This document shows, piece after piece, positions 22,473 through 35,443 of a stretch of DNA of 64,000 nucleotides. The DNA comes from Mucidula mucida (Eukaryota; Basidiomycota; Agaricomycetes; Agaricales; Physalacriaceae). Both the position numbers and the translations under genes were made by a program. Within the stretch, counting starts at the first letter, position 1, and each line of letters starts with the position of its first letter. The DNA is taken from positions 1-64,000 of the forward strand of contig JADNYV010000205.1 of assembly GCA_015501055.1 (NCBI GenBank), written 5' to 3'. The notes below the pieces were generated by a model, which worked only from the letters and a program-made list of their open reading frames with translations, was not told the DNA's origin and ran no database searches.

Positions 22473-23019
22473 GTGGGAATGAGTCTGATAAAGCTGGGAT
22501 TCGATGAGTTCGGTGGGAGTGGGGAAAGGAAACGACGATGGGTGAGAATGGAGTGGTCTTCTGCCATTTATGTCCTGGGGGAAAGCGCCGATCCTTATTG
22601 TTCTCAGGAGACAAGGGTTGCTGTTGCTACGCAAGTGGAAGCGCAATTTAGTAATTTAAGTTCCTTTACCCTCATCAAGACTTGACGCCGGGTACACTTT
22701 TCTTCTTCTAAGTTAGGTCAATCCCTCTAGGAAAGATTCTCTATACCTGCGTTACACGCTGAGGGATTGATACAGAACTCGGACGGGAGATGCCGAAATG
22801 ATTATTGTTCCCAGTAGAGGACAATAGTAAGCGTGGAATCGGTTGCCATTCTTCGGATCGTCATCAATAGCAGGGACCCATCAAACACTGCTTTACACCT
22901 TGGAATATATAAGGCGTGCGTAAAGTCAGTGATGCTCACGAAACAATTCTCCCCACCCTCAGAATCCCCTCCGCCTCTCCCCACCTTCATCTCAGATCGA
23001 AGCAGCCTCACCTCAGCTG

Positions 23020-23804
23020 ATGGCTTCCCACCGTAGCCGCAGCCGCTCGCGCCATCGACACCACCGCCGCGAGACAGCCGCGACCGTCACAGACACAGAA
23101 GCCACGAGCGCGGCCGACGCGATCGCGATGATGATTACCATCACCGTGGCCGTTCGCGAGACAGAAGCAGACACCGACACCACAATAGAGAGCGAAGTCA
23201 TGATGGAGATAGAAGTCGACACCACGACAGGGATAGAAGCCGCCGCCGAGACCAGGACTACGTCCTCTTCACGCAGCGCCACGAGAATGGACGCTACGCC
23301 CTCGAGAACAGCGTCGAGGTGACCGCGGACATGGGGAAGGACTTGGTGAAGGGTATGATGGCGATGAAGCTACACGACTCCACGGAGACGAACTCTGTTT
23401 CGATCGCGGGAGAGCGGCGGGGGCGACACCACCAGAACGTGATCGCTGCGGCGCCATACCAGAGCGCATACCAGCCTGTGAACGCGAATCCGTACCAAGA
23501 CACGAATTGGAACGCGTACCAGAATCCGAACGGGAACGCGTACCAGAATACCAACCCATACCCCGATCCGAATACGTACGCGGACCCATACCAGAATACG
23601 CCGCCCGTGAGCCCATACAACCCAAGCAGATCCCTTACTCCCATCATCCCCGACATCGTCACGCCCGGCGCTGCCGCTACGCTCAATCACACCGGGGGGT
23701 GGAGCCAGCAAAGAACCTCTGACAGCGACGGTACCCCTACCCCCACTCGTGTCAGGAATTTGCCATTCCCGTCTACCAGGACGAGGAACTGGAACTACAA
23801 GTAA
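23020..23804 (+). CDS. RS- and Tyr/Asn/Pro-rich protein with apparent frameshift
   Basis: The start MASHRSRSRSRHRHHRR is in one frame; the continuation rich in Arg, Asp, His and Ser (DRHRHRSHERGRRDRDDD, SRDRSRHRHH) is open in the neighbouring frame through about 23,300. It then carries QDYVLFTQRHENGRYALENS and a C-terminal part with PYQ/NAYQN repeats (PYQDTNWNAYQNPNGNAYQN) to the stop at 23,804. One base shift near 23,075 would join them. The second half alone is open from 23,319. This is a low-complexity protein of unknown function and looks related in composition to its divergent neighbour at 21,915. Confidence 0.5.
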
Positions 23805-24862
23805 TGACCTGTAACATAAATGTCTGTACATCACCGGGACATTGCAATTTATATGATCGCGGCTCAGTGTAATCTTCTTTGATAATCAGTACAGTATGGA
23901 CTAGTGCATCAACGGTGGCCTCGACTCCGAGAATCATATACCTAATATCACAGCAGCGTTTCGCAGGCTTGCGTTAATACCCCCAGTGCTCCTGGGGGAA
24001 GCGAATGCAGGTGTGCATTAAGCAGATACATTAATTTGTGGCGCACCAAATTGTCTGTAGACTACCAAGGCAGAATCAGAACGTCACACAGGTAGCTAAG
24101 TGCGAATCGTTGCTGGGAAGAATCCCCGGAATTGGAAAGATGTGAGGTGCACCAGCCACGACGGTAAGAGTACGTCATGATCATCTCAACCACTCTACAG
24201 ATCGAGGCGCTTGGCTTTCTTCGATCCCCTTGTTTCATGCTAAATTTTCAGAATAAGTGCCCGCTTATCTCGTCTCGATCAGGAGTTTGTTGACGGTCCT
24301 ACACGTGTCTCTTCCTGCTGAATGATACTTCGAAATGCATTCACTGTATAGAGTTGTTCTGGCTTGTGGTAAAGGATTTGATCCTCATCGAGAATGAGTC
24401 CCTGTTTGCGCGTCTTCTTCCGACGCCACACTATACATGCCGACGGGCTTTTTCTCCGCTCGTCTCGCGAGACTAATAGAAGATTCGCGAATATCGCACT
24501 AAAACGAGACACTCAGGACGTCATTTGACGAAGTCTGCTCGATCTCATCTCTCCATCAGGCCACGTTGAATGCATATCATGTATTATTCATTCCATCTCC
24601 TATCTACGCCACTGGAAGACCGCACCTCCGCGCAAGAAACATCACCAAAAACTATAAACAGGGGAATAAGAATACTACTAAAGCACTAAACATGTCATTA
24701 TACTATATAGAAAAAAGAGAGTGAGTATGAGTGAGGTATGCCATCCATTCCACAACGCGTGTAGTAAGGGGGAAGTCGTACGTAGCAGACGTACGAAAAA
24801 GAACAAGGAAGAGGAAGACGTATAGGAGCAACGATAAGAGAACCAAGCGAACGGCACTAAGG
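23805..24862. other. Intergenic region
   Basis: Nothing recognised. A 77-residue frame on the minus strand (24,279-24,512) has no recognisable features and may be fortuitous. Confidence 0.4.
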
Positions 24863-26130
24863 TTATAGCAGCCCACACTCCCGCAGATGCTGCTGTAACA
24901 GGATATCCTGTACCGCGCTCAACACGACTAAAAGCATAGGCATTAGCTTTGAGGCATGGACGTAAACGACGTACTTACACTTTATCTGCTGCGTATCCGT
25001 CGCGCACGTCAAATGTGTGTACACCTGCTTCCCGCTGCTCTGATTGAGCCCCGTAAACCGCTTGCTCAAGAAGTCGCAGGCGAGGTCGTAGTCATCACCG
25101 CCGTTGAAATCGGGGAAGTAGTCGCCCAAAGGCGAAAGTGGAAGTTTTTGCCGGAAGAGATCGATTTTGTTGAGGAAGAGAATCTGTAGGACGTTAGTAG
25201 ATCTTAGCATTGTAGAAAGGACTTACGATACTGGTCTTGACGAACCACCGGGAATTACATATGGAGTCGAACAAGGTCAAGGCCTCCTGCATACGATTCA
25301 CGCTCTCGTCCTCGTACAGCATCTGATCGTACTCGCTCAAGGACACCAAGAACACCAAAGCCGTCACATTCTCGAAACAATGTATCCACTTTTTTCGCTC
25401 ACTCCGCTGACCACCGACATCGAACAGCTTGTAGGTCAGCTCGCCGACCTTGAAGGTGGTCTCGGTGATACCAGTAGTCTTGACACGCGAGCGCAAGATA
25501 TCCTGGTCGGTGGGGAGATAGCCGGGATCGGAAATACGCGCGAGGGATTCAAAGTAGTACGTCGCCGAGTCGTTGAGCTGGAACTCGCGTGCACGGGCTA
25601 CGGCGCTGGTGATGGCGTGGTCTGCCCACAGCGCATTGAGCGAGCTGAGAACATCTGGCGCGAGCGTGTCGGCATCGAGCTGCTGGGGCAGGGCTAGGAT
25701 GATCGACTTGGCGCCCTCGTTTGCCGGTGCGAGATTAAGGGAAAGCGCCGGAAGAGCTTCCAGGATTGCGCGCATGGACTGGATGGTATTGGAATAGATA
25801 ATCTCCTTGTACGAGTCGCGCTCCTGGTCGTTGTATCCGCCATGGTGGATAAGCTTCATCTGCTTGAGGACAGTGGACTGTAGCGGGCGGCATTTTCAGG
25901 AGGCGGTAAAAAGGTTAGTCATGAGCGCGCACCTTGCCCGACTCGCCGGCACCGAGGAGCAGCATCTTAATCTCGTTCTTGGCCGTCATCCTATCCTTCT
26001 TGAGCTGGTTCTCGATCTCCTCATTGCCTACAGACGAAGGGTAAGCTGCGTTATAGCACGAGCATTGCAGAAAAAACGTACGGGCTTTCGCCGCCGGATC
26101 GTCCGCGGGACTCGATGAGCAGTTACCCAT
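24863..26130 (-). CDS. Heterotrimeric G-protein alpha subunit (Gi-like)
   Basis: Start at 26130: MGNCSSS, a myristoylation signal at Gly2 with a palmitoylatable Cys4. Introns interrupt after AKA (short), after GAGESGK, after VKTSI and near QQIK. G1 is GAGESGK/STVLKQ; the switch I region is RSRVKTTGITET; G3 is DVGGQRSERKKW; G4 is NKID; G5 is TCATDT. The protein ends ECGLL, with Cys at position -4 as in Gi-class subunits. It binds GTP at the plasma membrane and relays receptor signals, in basidiomycetes including pheromone and nutrient sensing. The insert in the helical domain (residues with LNLAPANEGAKSIILALP) is typical of some fungal paralogs. All motifs are intact. Confidence 0.95.
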
Positions 26131-29100
26131 TGTGCGTTAAGGAGCGTCGGCAATGTCCTTGCAATAAAGCAAGGCGACAAGAGAAGGGAGGAGGATGGAG
26201 GAGGGAGACAGCAGGAAAAGGAGAACCTGCACGTTTTAACAAGGGTTAGCCCCATTGCAAATTCCCTCAAGAGGAGCAGCGGGTCCTTCCGGCAGTAACA
26301 GGGACAAATATCGCGCGGCACTCGGCTCCTATACGCTCGCTTTACCACAACCTTTTGCCTGTTCCTCCTGGCCGTCTCGCTCAGCGCTTCCATGCGTAGT
26401 CGGTTGTCCATAGGCGATAGTCGGCGCGCTCTGCTCGACGCGTGCTTACGTACCATCTCTCTATCCTAGCCCCGACATCAACATCACTCAAAATCAAAAC
26501 TCCAATCAAAATAGCCTAGAACGCCTTGCCCCTGTGGAAATAGCCGCAAGACGTGTTCTCAACTTGTGATTCTTCCAACACGCGATAACGTCTTGCCTGG
26601 CTCGTTCATTGAACTGGAAAGAGCAAGTTGAGCGTTTACATACTTAAAGTAAAGCATTAGCTCGTTTCCTTACTACGTCTGCATAGGTCTTCGGATGATC
26701 CTAATCCCACTCATCCCCTTCATGTCCGTGAGCCGAGCATCGTGGCGGGACTTGGCGCAACGTTCCCGATAACGTTCCTTATTTAGAATGTACCTGTCGC
26801 GACCAAGTCGGGCCGACGCCTATACCTATCTCCAGAGTCAGAGTTGGCCCAAAACATCTCTAAAGGAAAAACTGCAGTCAAGAAGGATGCAGTCACGTAT
26901 ATCAAACGCGCGCTGGGGTCTAGCCCTACAGATCATTTCATTGTAAGCAAGTTTCAAGTCGAAAAGCCTCCACGGGTGGAATCTATCCAGCGCTAAACAA
27001 GCAGTTTTGATTGAGCACTGTTTGACCTACTCTATTCCCGACATAGTGAATGCAATTCCTGCAGCACCTCCTCAGCCAACGACTCTCGAATTCTGATGCC
27101 GCGAGCGGACAAAAGAGCCTCGTCGGAACGCACATCATGTGCTCCGAATCATGAATAGAATCAAGTCGGAAGAAGAAGAGGAAATAGGGACTCCGCGGGC
27201 TTCGTGTGTTCGTGGGCCATACAAAGTAGATAGCAGACAGAGGTCCAGGTTTCGAACAACCCAACCCGTATATAGCACTGTGCAGATCCTTTCAACTTGA
27301 GGAACACGAGCAGCCAACCCGACGATTTCCAACAGTCCAAAACATCCTGATCGGGATCGCCAGGCGCAGGAGGAAACGTGTTCGGAAACATTTGTTACAG
27401 AGCTTAGGCTAAAGCATATGAGAGTCGCGTGAACCGAACGTTGACCGAACGTGGATGGGAGCATGATGATCGGACGATCGTGCCGTCATGTTGATTACGT
27501 TTGCTCTTTCCTCTCATGCACCACTGCAACGACTGGCGTCTACATAGTATGCTCCTATTTCTTGACGATTCCACACTTCAATGGTCTCCCGATCCTCCCT
27601 GTCTGCCTTCTCTGCTAGCACCAAGAACTCAAGGCGTCGACTTGAGTTTGTTTCTGGAACACGCTAATATCCGATTGAAGCGCAGACTGATACAGTTCTG
27701 CATTCCCTTCGTGAACTTTTATGTATCCCTCATATGAACATTCCTTTGAAGATATGGTCCTTTTCACAAGTTCGCGCCCCAAGGCTACTGGATGACACCC
27801 ATACAAGTGGAAGGCGTCTACTTACTTCACTTACTATGGTCTCAGCGTCGCGTCCGATGCCATCACACCCGTGTTTGTCAGAAATGTTCAATTGGGCCGC
27901 AATGATATCGATATAGTAATGCTAGTGAACGCGGTTGAACGCGCCTCGGGGGACATAGTACAAGAATTCGGACCAGCGAATCCATATGCAAAAACACAGT
28001 GTCTCGTCTCCTCAGACCTCAATGACGTAGGACCTCCCTCCTATATCATAATACAGGTCAGTAATATAAAAACATCATCAGAGCGCGAGATGTACCCTAA
28101 CGATAATAGTTTCAGTAAAGACATAGTAGCAGAAATGCACAGTCAACTCACAGGAGTGCGGCGACGAGTCAAGTCCGTTGTGCATACCAAACACTCCCCG
28201 CGTTCATAGGTCTCGGGGACATGGACAGGAAAGTTCTGCCCAAAACCTCCAGGTGGCGGAATGGTGCAGGGAACAGTACGTGAATTGTCGAAAAACCTGC
28301 GATCCGGCCACCCACAGCAAATGAACATGAAGAAGTCATGCTTTGGTTGCTCCCGGCACTGTGCGTAGTATCTTCTCTCACTGACGCACATTGTTGTCTC
28401 TTATAACGCATATGATAAACGGAACATTAGAGAGACGAGGACGCAAGGCACTCATTGAAATATGTGGGTGGTGCGAATTTGATGTTTGCTTGGGAAAAGC
28501 TAGAAGCGCACCGTCAGGAAAAGCGCAAGGAGAGGAGCGTGCAACGTACAAGTGTGCGTTCTGTTCAGTGGATGCCCTTTGTCAACCCCACCACGCACAT
28601 CTTTATACTCTCGCGGCTCTTTTCGCAAGGAACGTCTAAATTTCTAAGGCATTACGATGAGAAATGGGTAGCGCTATCTAGCTGTCGAGAATGCGCTGTC
28701 TACATGCCAGGACTTGTAATCCTACACAACATGAACCAATTAGATGCATTGGTCAGGACTGGACGGGCTTTGCGGAGAGCATCGTTCATTCCCTGGACTT
28801 CTTATCTCGGACGATAAGTACAATATGATCCAAGAGACTCTGAATGCCCCACCGACGCCAAAAGAGATTTTTATAACTGTTACGAAGGCGAGGACGAGAT
28901 GGAGAACAGCAACTAAGCCCGTCGGGACCTTAAAAGCCGTCGCTTGTCAATTCAATCTGCCACCCCGAGGGAGCGCACATTACTACATACCACTGTGTCT
29001 TCTCATAGGAATCAGATACATCTAATATTGGAACCATAGTAGGGCGCACGAGTCGGTTTCACGGGCACGCCACAGTGGATATGATCAAAATGTTTGCCTC

Positions 29101-29758
29101 TCTGGCAGGATCCGTGGACATCAGAGTATCTATGGTTCGCCATGTTAGGCTGTGGACCGTGACGTCGGCTCGTGTCGACACTGTCAAGTCTAATCTTATC
29201 CTTCCCGCGCACATTGGCATCAAATGATGAACCGCGGCTCAACGTGATGACTTGATGACGCATTGCTACGCAACCAGCGACTTCCTAAGTGTGCTCGCGT
29301 GAATCCAAATCACACGTGCACTTCGAACTGTATCCTCTCAAGGGTCGAGCCTACTCATACCTACTGTAGTCCTGACTGTTGAGCTTCCGTAAAGACGACA
29401 ACTGCACACTGAGTAGAATAACATGTATGAGATTTGGTAGACCTGGTGATTACTATTTCTTGAGGGTACATGAGAAGTGCGCAGTCAAGTTCTTCAAAGG
29501 TATACAGGTGAAGGCATGGAAAAATATCCACCACATTTACTACCGTCAGTACAAGAAACGCGTTCGTGGTTGCCTGCTACTGAGCGGATCAGCTTCCCTG
29601 GTACTTGCTCTCGCAGCCCGCCGCCGTTCGCCCAAATCCGCTACTGTATCTTTGACATAATTATACACGATCTTGAAGCGGAGTCTTTGAGAGCACATTT
29701 GGAGTAGCATGGCTTCCATCTGTGCGCCTTCCCGTAACTCCGTGTCTAAGCTGCGTCG
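26131..29758. other. Stretch without a confidently supported gene
   Basis: Small open frames only. Two are slightly more protein-like: a Cys-rich minus-strand frame at 28,143-28,391 (CREQPKHDFFMFICCGW and a GECLVC end) and a plus-strand frame at 28,455-28,817 (a neighbouring frame has CGWCE and YKCAFCSVDALC). Neither was recognised; they could be exons of unannotated genes or remnants. Confidence 0.35.
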
Positions 29759-30729
29759 TCATTGACTCAAAAATTTCATCGAAGGAAAGAACGTACAGAA
29801 TCGACCGGTGCGGAACATATCATCTGCAAGAAGAGGCCGTACGACGTACTGAAGCGCGTTCTTGAAGGTGACACGGGAAGGCCCGGGCATCATCCTACAC
29901 ACCACATCCCTCGCCGCATGTAAGTGGGCACCATACAGACTAAAGTCTCTGTTCGGTGCGCAGAGCTTATTAAACAGACCGATATTCTTGGAGAGAAAAG
30001 TCGTCATGTGGAGATGCATTGGTGGCGGATCCGGTCGGCGCTGATTGTCTCCTTCCTGCTTAAGTATTCGCAGCCCGTCGAGGATATCCATGATGATATA
30101 AAGCTCCAGAGAGACGGTCAGAGTGACCCGTGGTTCAGAGGGTATGACCGGCGGGGGATGGCCATGGAAGGGATTCGTAAGGAGATGAGGTCTACCGCCA
30201 TGTGGCGGGCAAAGTCAGTCTGCAAAAAGGCACTGTACTGACGGGCCTTCGAGCAGCTATCTCGAAATCCATATTGGTATAGACAGCCATATAAAGTCGA
30301 TCCAACTTGTAGATCTGGAGAGCTTCCAGACACGTGGCGCAGACGAATGGAGATGCGGAACAGGCAGTCTGTAAGGGCTTTGACGTGCCTCTGGTGCTGC
30401 ATCATCGTGGCAGATCCTCGAATGAGGTTGTGGCGGATAGAGGCACAAAGCTTATACAGCTTCTCGATTTCGTCGTCTGCGAAGGTACGCTGGACGGAAT
30501 GGTCTATCGGGGGGTCATGCACTCGAGTTGATCGATGTGCCGCGGTTGCTGCAGACTGGGATGAAGAAGGTTCGACGAAAACAAGACAGTTCGTGAGGAG
30601 CTGGCCCCGAGATTCGAAAAATTTGGCGGTGATTTCGGGTGGTAATAGGAATTGGGATGAGTTGAGGATCTCAAGCGATATTTCGACGTAGATGAGGCAG
30701 TCGTGAACGAGGGCGCATAGGATCGACAT
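29759..30729 (-). CDS. Hypothetical protein
   Basis: Two consecutive minus-strand frames look like one protein. The first (30729-30118, MSILCALVHDCLIYVEISLE) is hydrophobic at the start and then has LLPPEITAKFFESRGQLL and IEKLYKLCASIRHNL. The second (30091-29759, MDILDGLRILKQEGDNQRR) has APNRDFSLYGAHLHAARD and PSRVTFKNALQYVV. The frames differ by one base around 30,100 and I saw no good intron there, so an indel or a second gene is possible. Coding sequence probably extends upstream (CDPVDLADPAHAMSIL) after a CAG acceptor near 30,780. It looks conserved in composition, but I cannot name the family. Confidence 0.5.
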
Positions 30730-30892
30730 AGCATGCGCAGGATCGGCAAGATCAACTGGGTCGCATATCGAGAGTATCCTGCAGGAATAGTGAGTGGTCG
30801 CGACTCAGAAGTGTTCATGGACGTCGATGTGAAGCCAAGATGGGTGAGAGAGTGTTTAGTGATGGAGGCGTGCGAAGAACAATAGGACTAGC

Positions 30893-30899
30893 TTTTATA
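30893..30899 (-). promoter_or_regulatory. TATA box upstream of hypothetical gene
   Basis: TATAAAA on the minus strand about 110 bp upstream of the first likely coding exon of the 29,759-30,729 gene. Confidence 0.4.
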
Positions 30900-31101
30900 C
30901 CCTTGAGGGCCGTTTGCGTCATTGTGGGTCCTGTTTCTCAGGCTCGCACCTACACCTAGACGTGTAAGGTCTACAGCCTTCGGGGCTCATTAGGGAGTTT
31001 AATGGTTGATTTTATGGACCGTCGCTCGTGGTCTATGCTATAAGGGCCATCCGGCGAACGTCAAGACATCTACTCAATGGCATGATTCGTGGTCAGCAAG
31101 T

Positions 31102-31970
31102 TCAGATGAACGTTACGACTACGAGAATATGCAAAGTGTCCATTCCTCCGATGTTTTCGTCATACCAATGTAGACCTATAGCATGTAGGACATCAAATTT
31201 AGCCACCGGACAGAATGGGAATCTCAGGACCCACTTCCCATGACCATCACCCGTGTGTGGGTGCACCCCGATCAGTTCACACTGAAGTCCTTCCCCGGTT
31301 ACCCTCCCCTCGCACCTGGTATAGTCATGGGCTACAACCAGGTGCTGCGTCTGGTATGATTCCAAAAGAGCTGTATTCTGCAACCATCTATAGGCCGGAA
31401 TTTGCTTCGCCATCGTCTGCACCAGAGCTCGGTGAGCGTACAGTGATTGCGCTTCCATGATTGCTGTGGCATCTCGCCAGGACTCACCAAATTTGCGCCG
31501 ATCGTGATGCCGTTTTTGGTGGGTCACGGTCTCGTCACAGTCATGTGATGTTAGCGTGGGATGCATGAGGTACCTTACTGTGCGACGATGATCGAGAGCC
31601 CAGTACGCCGCCAGTTCTCGATTATGACGAGATACTGACGAAAATGAGATGGGATGCCCATCAAGAAGTGATAAACTTCGCCGCGGTCGAGAGCATGCGG
31701 TCTGGTTTGACTTCGATTGAAGCGCCAATTCGTCAACAACTGTTGAACAAGTTGACGTTCTTCGCGCGCGTAGATCTCACGATTTGGAGAGCGTGACAAG
31801 AAGTCAATAAAACGAGAGGAAAGGTGATGCGTATTTCGTGAATGGTGCTTGTTCTGTGGAGGGTAAGACCAGCTACGGATGCAGGTTGCTAAAACGCGCT
31901 GCGTTGATTTTAATATGTAGTAGAGCGCGCAGGAATAGGCAGGCGTACTTCCTTGGATTGCGAGCAACAA
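31102..31970 (-). CDS. Hypothetical protein
   Basis: Minus-strand coding-like sequence in two overlapping frames: 31970-31575 (with FIDFLSRSPNREIYAREERQ, LLTNWRFNRSQTRPHALDRG, PSHFRQYLVIIENW) and 31728-31102 (with WRDATAIMEAQSLYAHRALV, KQIPAYRWLQNTALLES, GKWVLRFPFCPVAKFDVL). A GTAAGG donor near 31,580 would start an intron joining the two; the acceptor could not be fixed. I do not recognise a family. Confidence 0.45.
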
Positions 31971-32754
31971 GGGATGAATCGTCTCGCATTCTTTAAAACG
32001 TTTTTATTAACTTGCCTTCGATTTATGTTGTTAGAATGTTGTTAGTGAAACGCGATGGCAAGATACGGACGGATCAACGTTGAGCTTTGCGATGGTGGAA
32101 GAAGAGTCGAAAATAGCGGACTGTCTGCGCGTTTCAGGAACAGGATTTGAAATGGAGCATGGAGGGCCTGAAGTACCTACAGCAACCTTTTCATAATCCT
32201 CCCAGGTGCATAAGCTTCTGCACCATTGAGTTCGGGGAAAATATGCCATTCAGCTCCCTTGAGCGACGAAGGGAAGTCATGGCGATCGAAGAGACTGAGG
32301 CTGCGATGAGTACAAGAAAACAAGACCTTGACCTCTAGATACGACGGTTCACAAGTAGTAATCCCTTCGCATTGACACTGTCGACTGTCCAACCTGTAAA
32401 TGTTTTGCGCTCGGCTACGACCAACTGTCCGGAATCGTGGCCGGAAGAAAAAGTGATCGAGAATGGGAATCGATCGGTAATTGATCGACGTCTGAATTAG
32501 GCAGGGCGGACTTTTGCCACTGACAGCGACCATTGTAACCCTTCGTATTGCCAGCAACCGCATATCAATCTAGTGCTACGGTGATTCGAATCTTGCATGA
32601 GGACTACGAGTCGTCATCTTACTTACTGTCCTTCCCCCAGACATAGGCTTGTCTCGCTCCGAGTCTTCCACGAAGATCTTTCTCGCCACAATTCAACGTA
32701 CGCTTCACTAAATTAATAGTGCATCGTACTCATTGGACCTCAGTCGCATCTACT
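31971..32754. other. Intergenic region
   Basis: No gene recognised between the minus-strand hypothetical gene and the TANGO2-like gene; it probably holds both 5' regions. Confidence 0.4.
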
Positions 32755-33817
32755 ATGTGCATTGTTTTCTGGACCCTGGAGCACCCGGATTATGCACTGT
32801 ATATCAGCGCTTCTGCCTTTCCTTGCTAAAGGAACATGAGATAACGCGAATCCCCAGCATTATGTGTACAAACCGGGATGAGTACCTCTCCCGACCGACC
32901 TCCGATGCTCATTTCCACGACTTTGACCATGGAGCATCCGGGGAACCCGGATCCACATCAGGCCAGATTTTATCAGGCATCGATCGAAGAGGTGGAGGGA
33001 CGTGGTTGGGACTCAAACGCTCCGGGAGACTTGCTGTCCTGTACGTCTCCGCATTCCATCCCAAGAGACATTCTGATCAATTCACCAGGACGAATATCAC
33101 CGAACCCTACCAAACATTTGAGTCGACCAGGGGAACTCTAGTCTCGTCTTTCCTTCTATCAGACTCATCTAATCCTCTTGAAGACGAAGTGGGAAAGATC
33201 ATTCCGCAGGACGCTCAATTCGCTGGGTTCAATCTCCTGCTTCTGGCACCCCAGAATCCCGTCAATCCGCTAAATTTTGACGCGTCTTTCGTTTCAAACA
33301 ACGGTGCAGGTGGTAGCCTCCATATTCGGAGCCTCGCCGCTGACGAGCGCGCATGCGGAGGCTTTTCGAATGGCATAGACGCACAAGACGGTGGCGACTG
33401 GCCGAAAGTCAAACGCGGAAAAGAAATGTTCGCGTCTATCATCGACGAGCCACTAGATGAGGGGGCACTAACGGGGCAGCTATTCCAACTCTTGACGTGC
33501 GTGTACTTTTCCTCTTGGAAATGGGCATTCCATTCTACAGACAATTACTGACAGCTTCCACAAGCGAACACTGCCCTGAACCTGTGACGCAGCGCGCAGA
33601 CTTGCGTCGTACAATTCAAGTCTTACCTTTTTTGATCCCATCCAGTCTTCCGGAGGCGGATAGGGTTTATGGGACTCGCCTGTCGACAGTGATCCTGGTC
33701 AAGCGCGACGGCTCGGTGCTTTTCATTGAACGCGACGTGTGGAAGTTGGTGGACGGGCAAGTCACCAAGATGGATCCCCCTTCTGAGCGCATCTATCGCT
33801 TCCAGTTGGATTTATAG
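32755..33817 (+). CDS. TANGO2/NRDE-family protein
   Basis: Three exons (32755-32798, 32858-33496, 33565-33817) give 311 residues. The start MCIVFWTLEH is used because it is the family's N-terminal signature; the first intron splits it from IMCTNRDEYLSRPTSDAHFH, which contains the defining NRDE motif. WLGLKRSGRLAVL and FNLLLLA follow as expected. The C-terminus (YGTRLSTVILVKRDGSVLF, then FIERDVW) also fits. TANGO2 proteins act in Golgi/ER organisation and in mitochondria, and have been linked to lipid and haem handling; the biochemical activity is not settled. The Cys2 N-terminus resembles Ntn-hydrolases. All frames and phases agree. Confidence 0.9.
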
Positions 33818-34087
33818 CTTGTATGTCCCGCAATATATGTATTTCCAACTTCATCAGAGCTTGAATATTCCAAGGCCAGTGTGCTTGCGTGCAAGAAACA
33901 ACAGTGATATTGAAATGTAGACGATGACAAGGACACAACGCGGCGGTAAGCTATGTATCACTAGTGCCGAAGCTTCAACGACACTTACGGAAGATCCTTC
34001 GTCGAAGATTGCGCCAAAGAAGATCACTAATGCAGACTGCGGAAGAGACGTCGTCGTCGACCAACGAATCCTCCAATCTATAGTCGT

Positions 34088-35443
34088 TTATGCAGAGGAA
34101 GATAGTCTACATGGAAGTGGGTGTCCTTCCCGCTCCTCTTTCTCCCTAAGAATATTCTTCCACGCGTTGCGATGCCCTGTGACAAGGAACACAACGCCAT
34201 TCCAAATCGAACATGGAAAGTGGGCGACCGCGTGCCAGAGGTCGTGCCGCCGTTTAATCGTCAGCTTGCACACTTCGTAGAGAGGTTTAAGAGCGACAGT
34301 CGTTGCGAGAATCTGAATATATATCATAAGCAACGAACTGAAAGCTCACGGAAGAAGGCCTACTTGACCATACCCAAGCGAATCCCATTTTGCGTCGGCT
34401 TTGTACGCCGGCCAGCCACCTGAGTCTTCGTGTAGCACTTGAAGGATATCATTCCAATACTTCGGCATGTTCGGTATCCAGACACCTACCCCGCCCGCCC
34501 ACGTGAGGTACGCAATGAAGACTAGGAGAAATCGCAGCCACTGGTGGGAATAGGTCACGACAATCCTATGCGAAAAGCGGGTCAACAAAATTGGATGTGC
34601 GCACGGTACAGAGCGCACGCACCAATTCGATAACGTCCAGGACCTTACGAACCTCCACGGCACCTGCACAAACCGGAAAAACCTCCACGGCCTGACCTTC
34701 TTTTGATGTCGCTTATGCTCCCGCGCGATATCGAACACATGCCGAATGGTGTATACGATATAGAAAAATGGAAAGAGCGGGAAGAGGAACAAGCTTAAAT
34801 CCACCCATTGGATCATTTTGAATGTCCTATAGATGACGAACTGCTGGAGTGTTTGCACCGAGCAGCGCTGTCCCTCGAAAACGTAGTCCGGCGCGTCATA
34901 GATAATGAACGGAAGAATAAACCATTGAAGAACCATCGCGCATGTCAGGGTAGCGATCAACTTGTGAGACGTCCCGCCGAGGCGGAGGTATAGGTTCGAG
35001 CGCTTGTTTAAGAACCACCGTGCGGTGCTGTACGCAAAATAGATCGCGAGCGGGGAGATCGTGAGGGTTAAACAGAAATGGGCGTCCGCGACAGATAGCC
35101 TTCGACGCGCCAAGCTGATGAACGTGGCCACAAAGATGGTGTACACCTGCATGAAGATGACATAGACGGATCCTTCGACGTCTTCATGAGACCATGTCAT
35201 GAGTATAGCTAAAAGGTATCAGAGTCAGTCTTCGTGTCGCTTTGAAGGGATTGATCAGGCGCACCCAAGCACACATTGGCGATGAAGGCTAGGAGACGCG
35301 TAATTGAGAATACGACAAGGAGAAAAAGTGGGACAACTAACCAGATAGTCGTACGGAGTATCCTTGCACATCCAGATCGCGGTCGCTTCGGGCAATGCAG
35401 TCGAGATACTCAAAGGGATTCCGTTCGTACTGTTGGAGCTCAT
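34088..35443 (-). CDS. Polytopic membrane protein, basidiomycete family
   Basis: Exons on the minus strand: MSSNSTNGIP to YDYLV (from 35443), a short exon FIANVCL, a long exon MTWSHEDVEGSVYVIFMQVY (about 35,210-34,620), one starting IVVTYSHQWLRFLL (about 34,563-34,350) and the last one ILATTVALKPLYEV to the stop at 34,088. At least seven hydrophobic helices are visible (for example ADAHFCLTLTISPLAIYFAY, LFLFPLFPFFYIVYTIRH). The GYGQ then WNGVVFLVTGHRNAW ending resembles a multi-span family common in agaricomycetes, recalled by motif only. Function is unknown. A diverged paralog lies head-to-head at 36,222-37,676. Confidence 0.7.
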
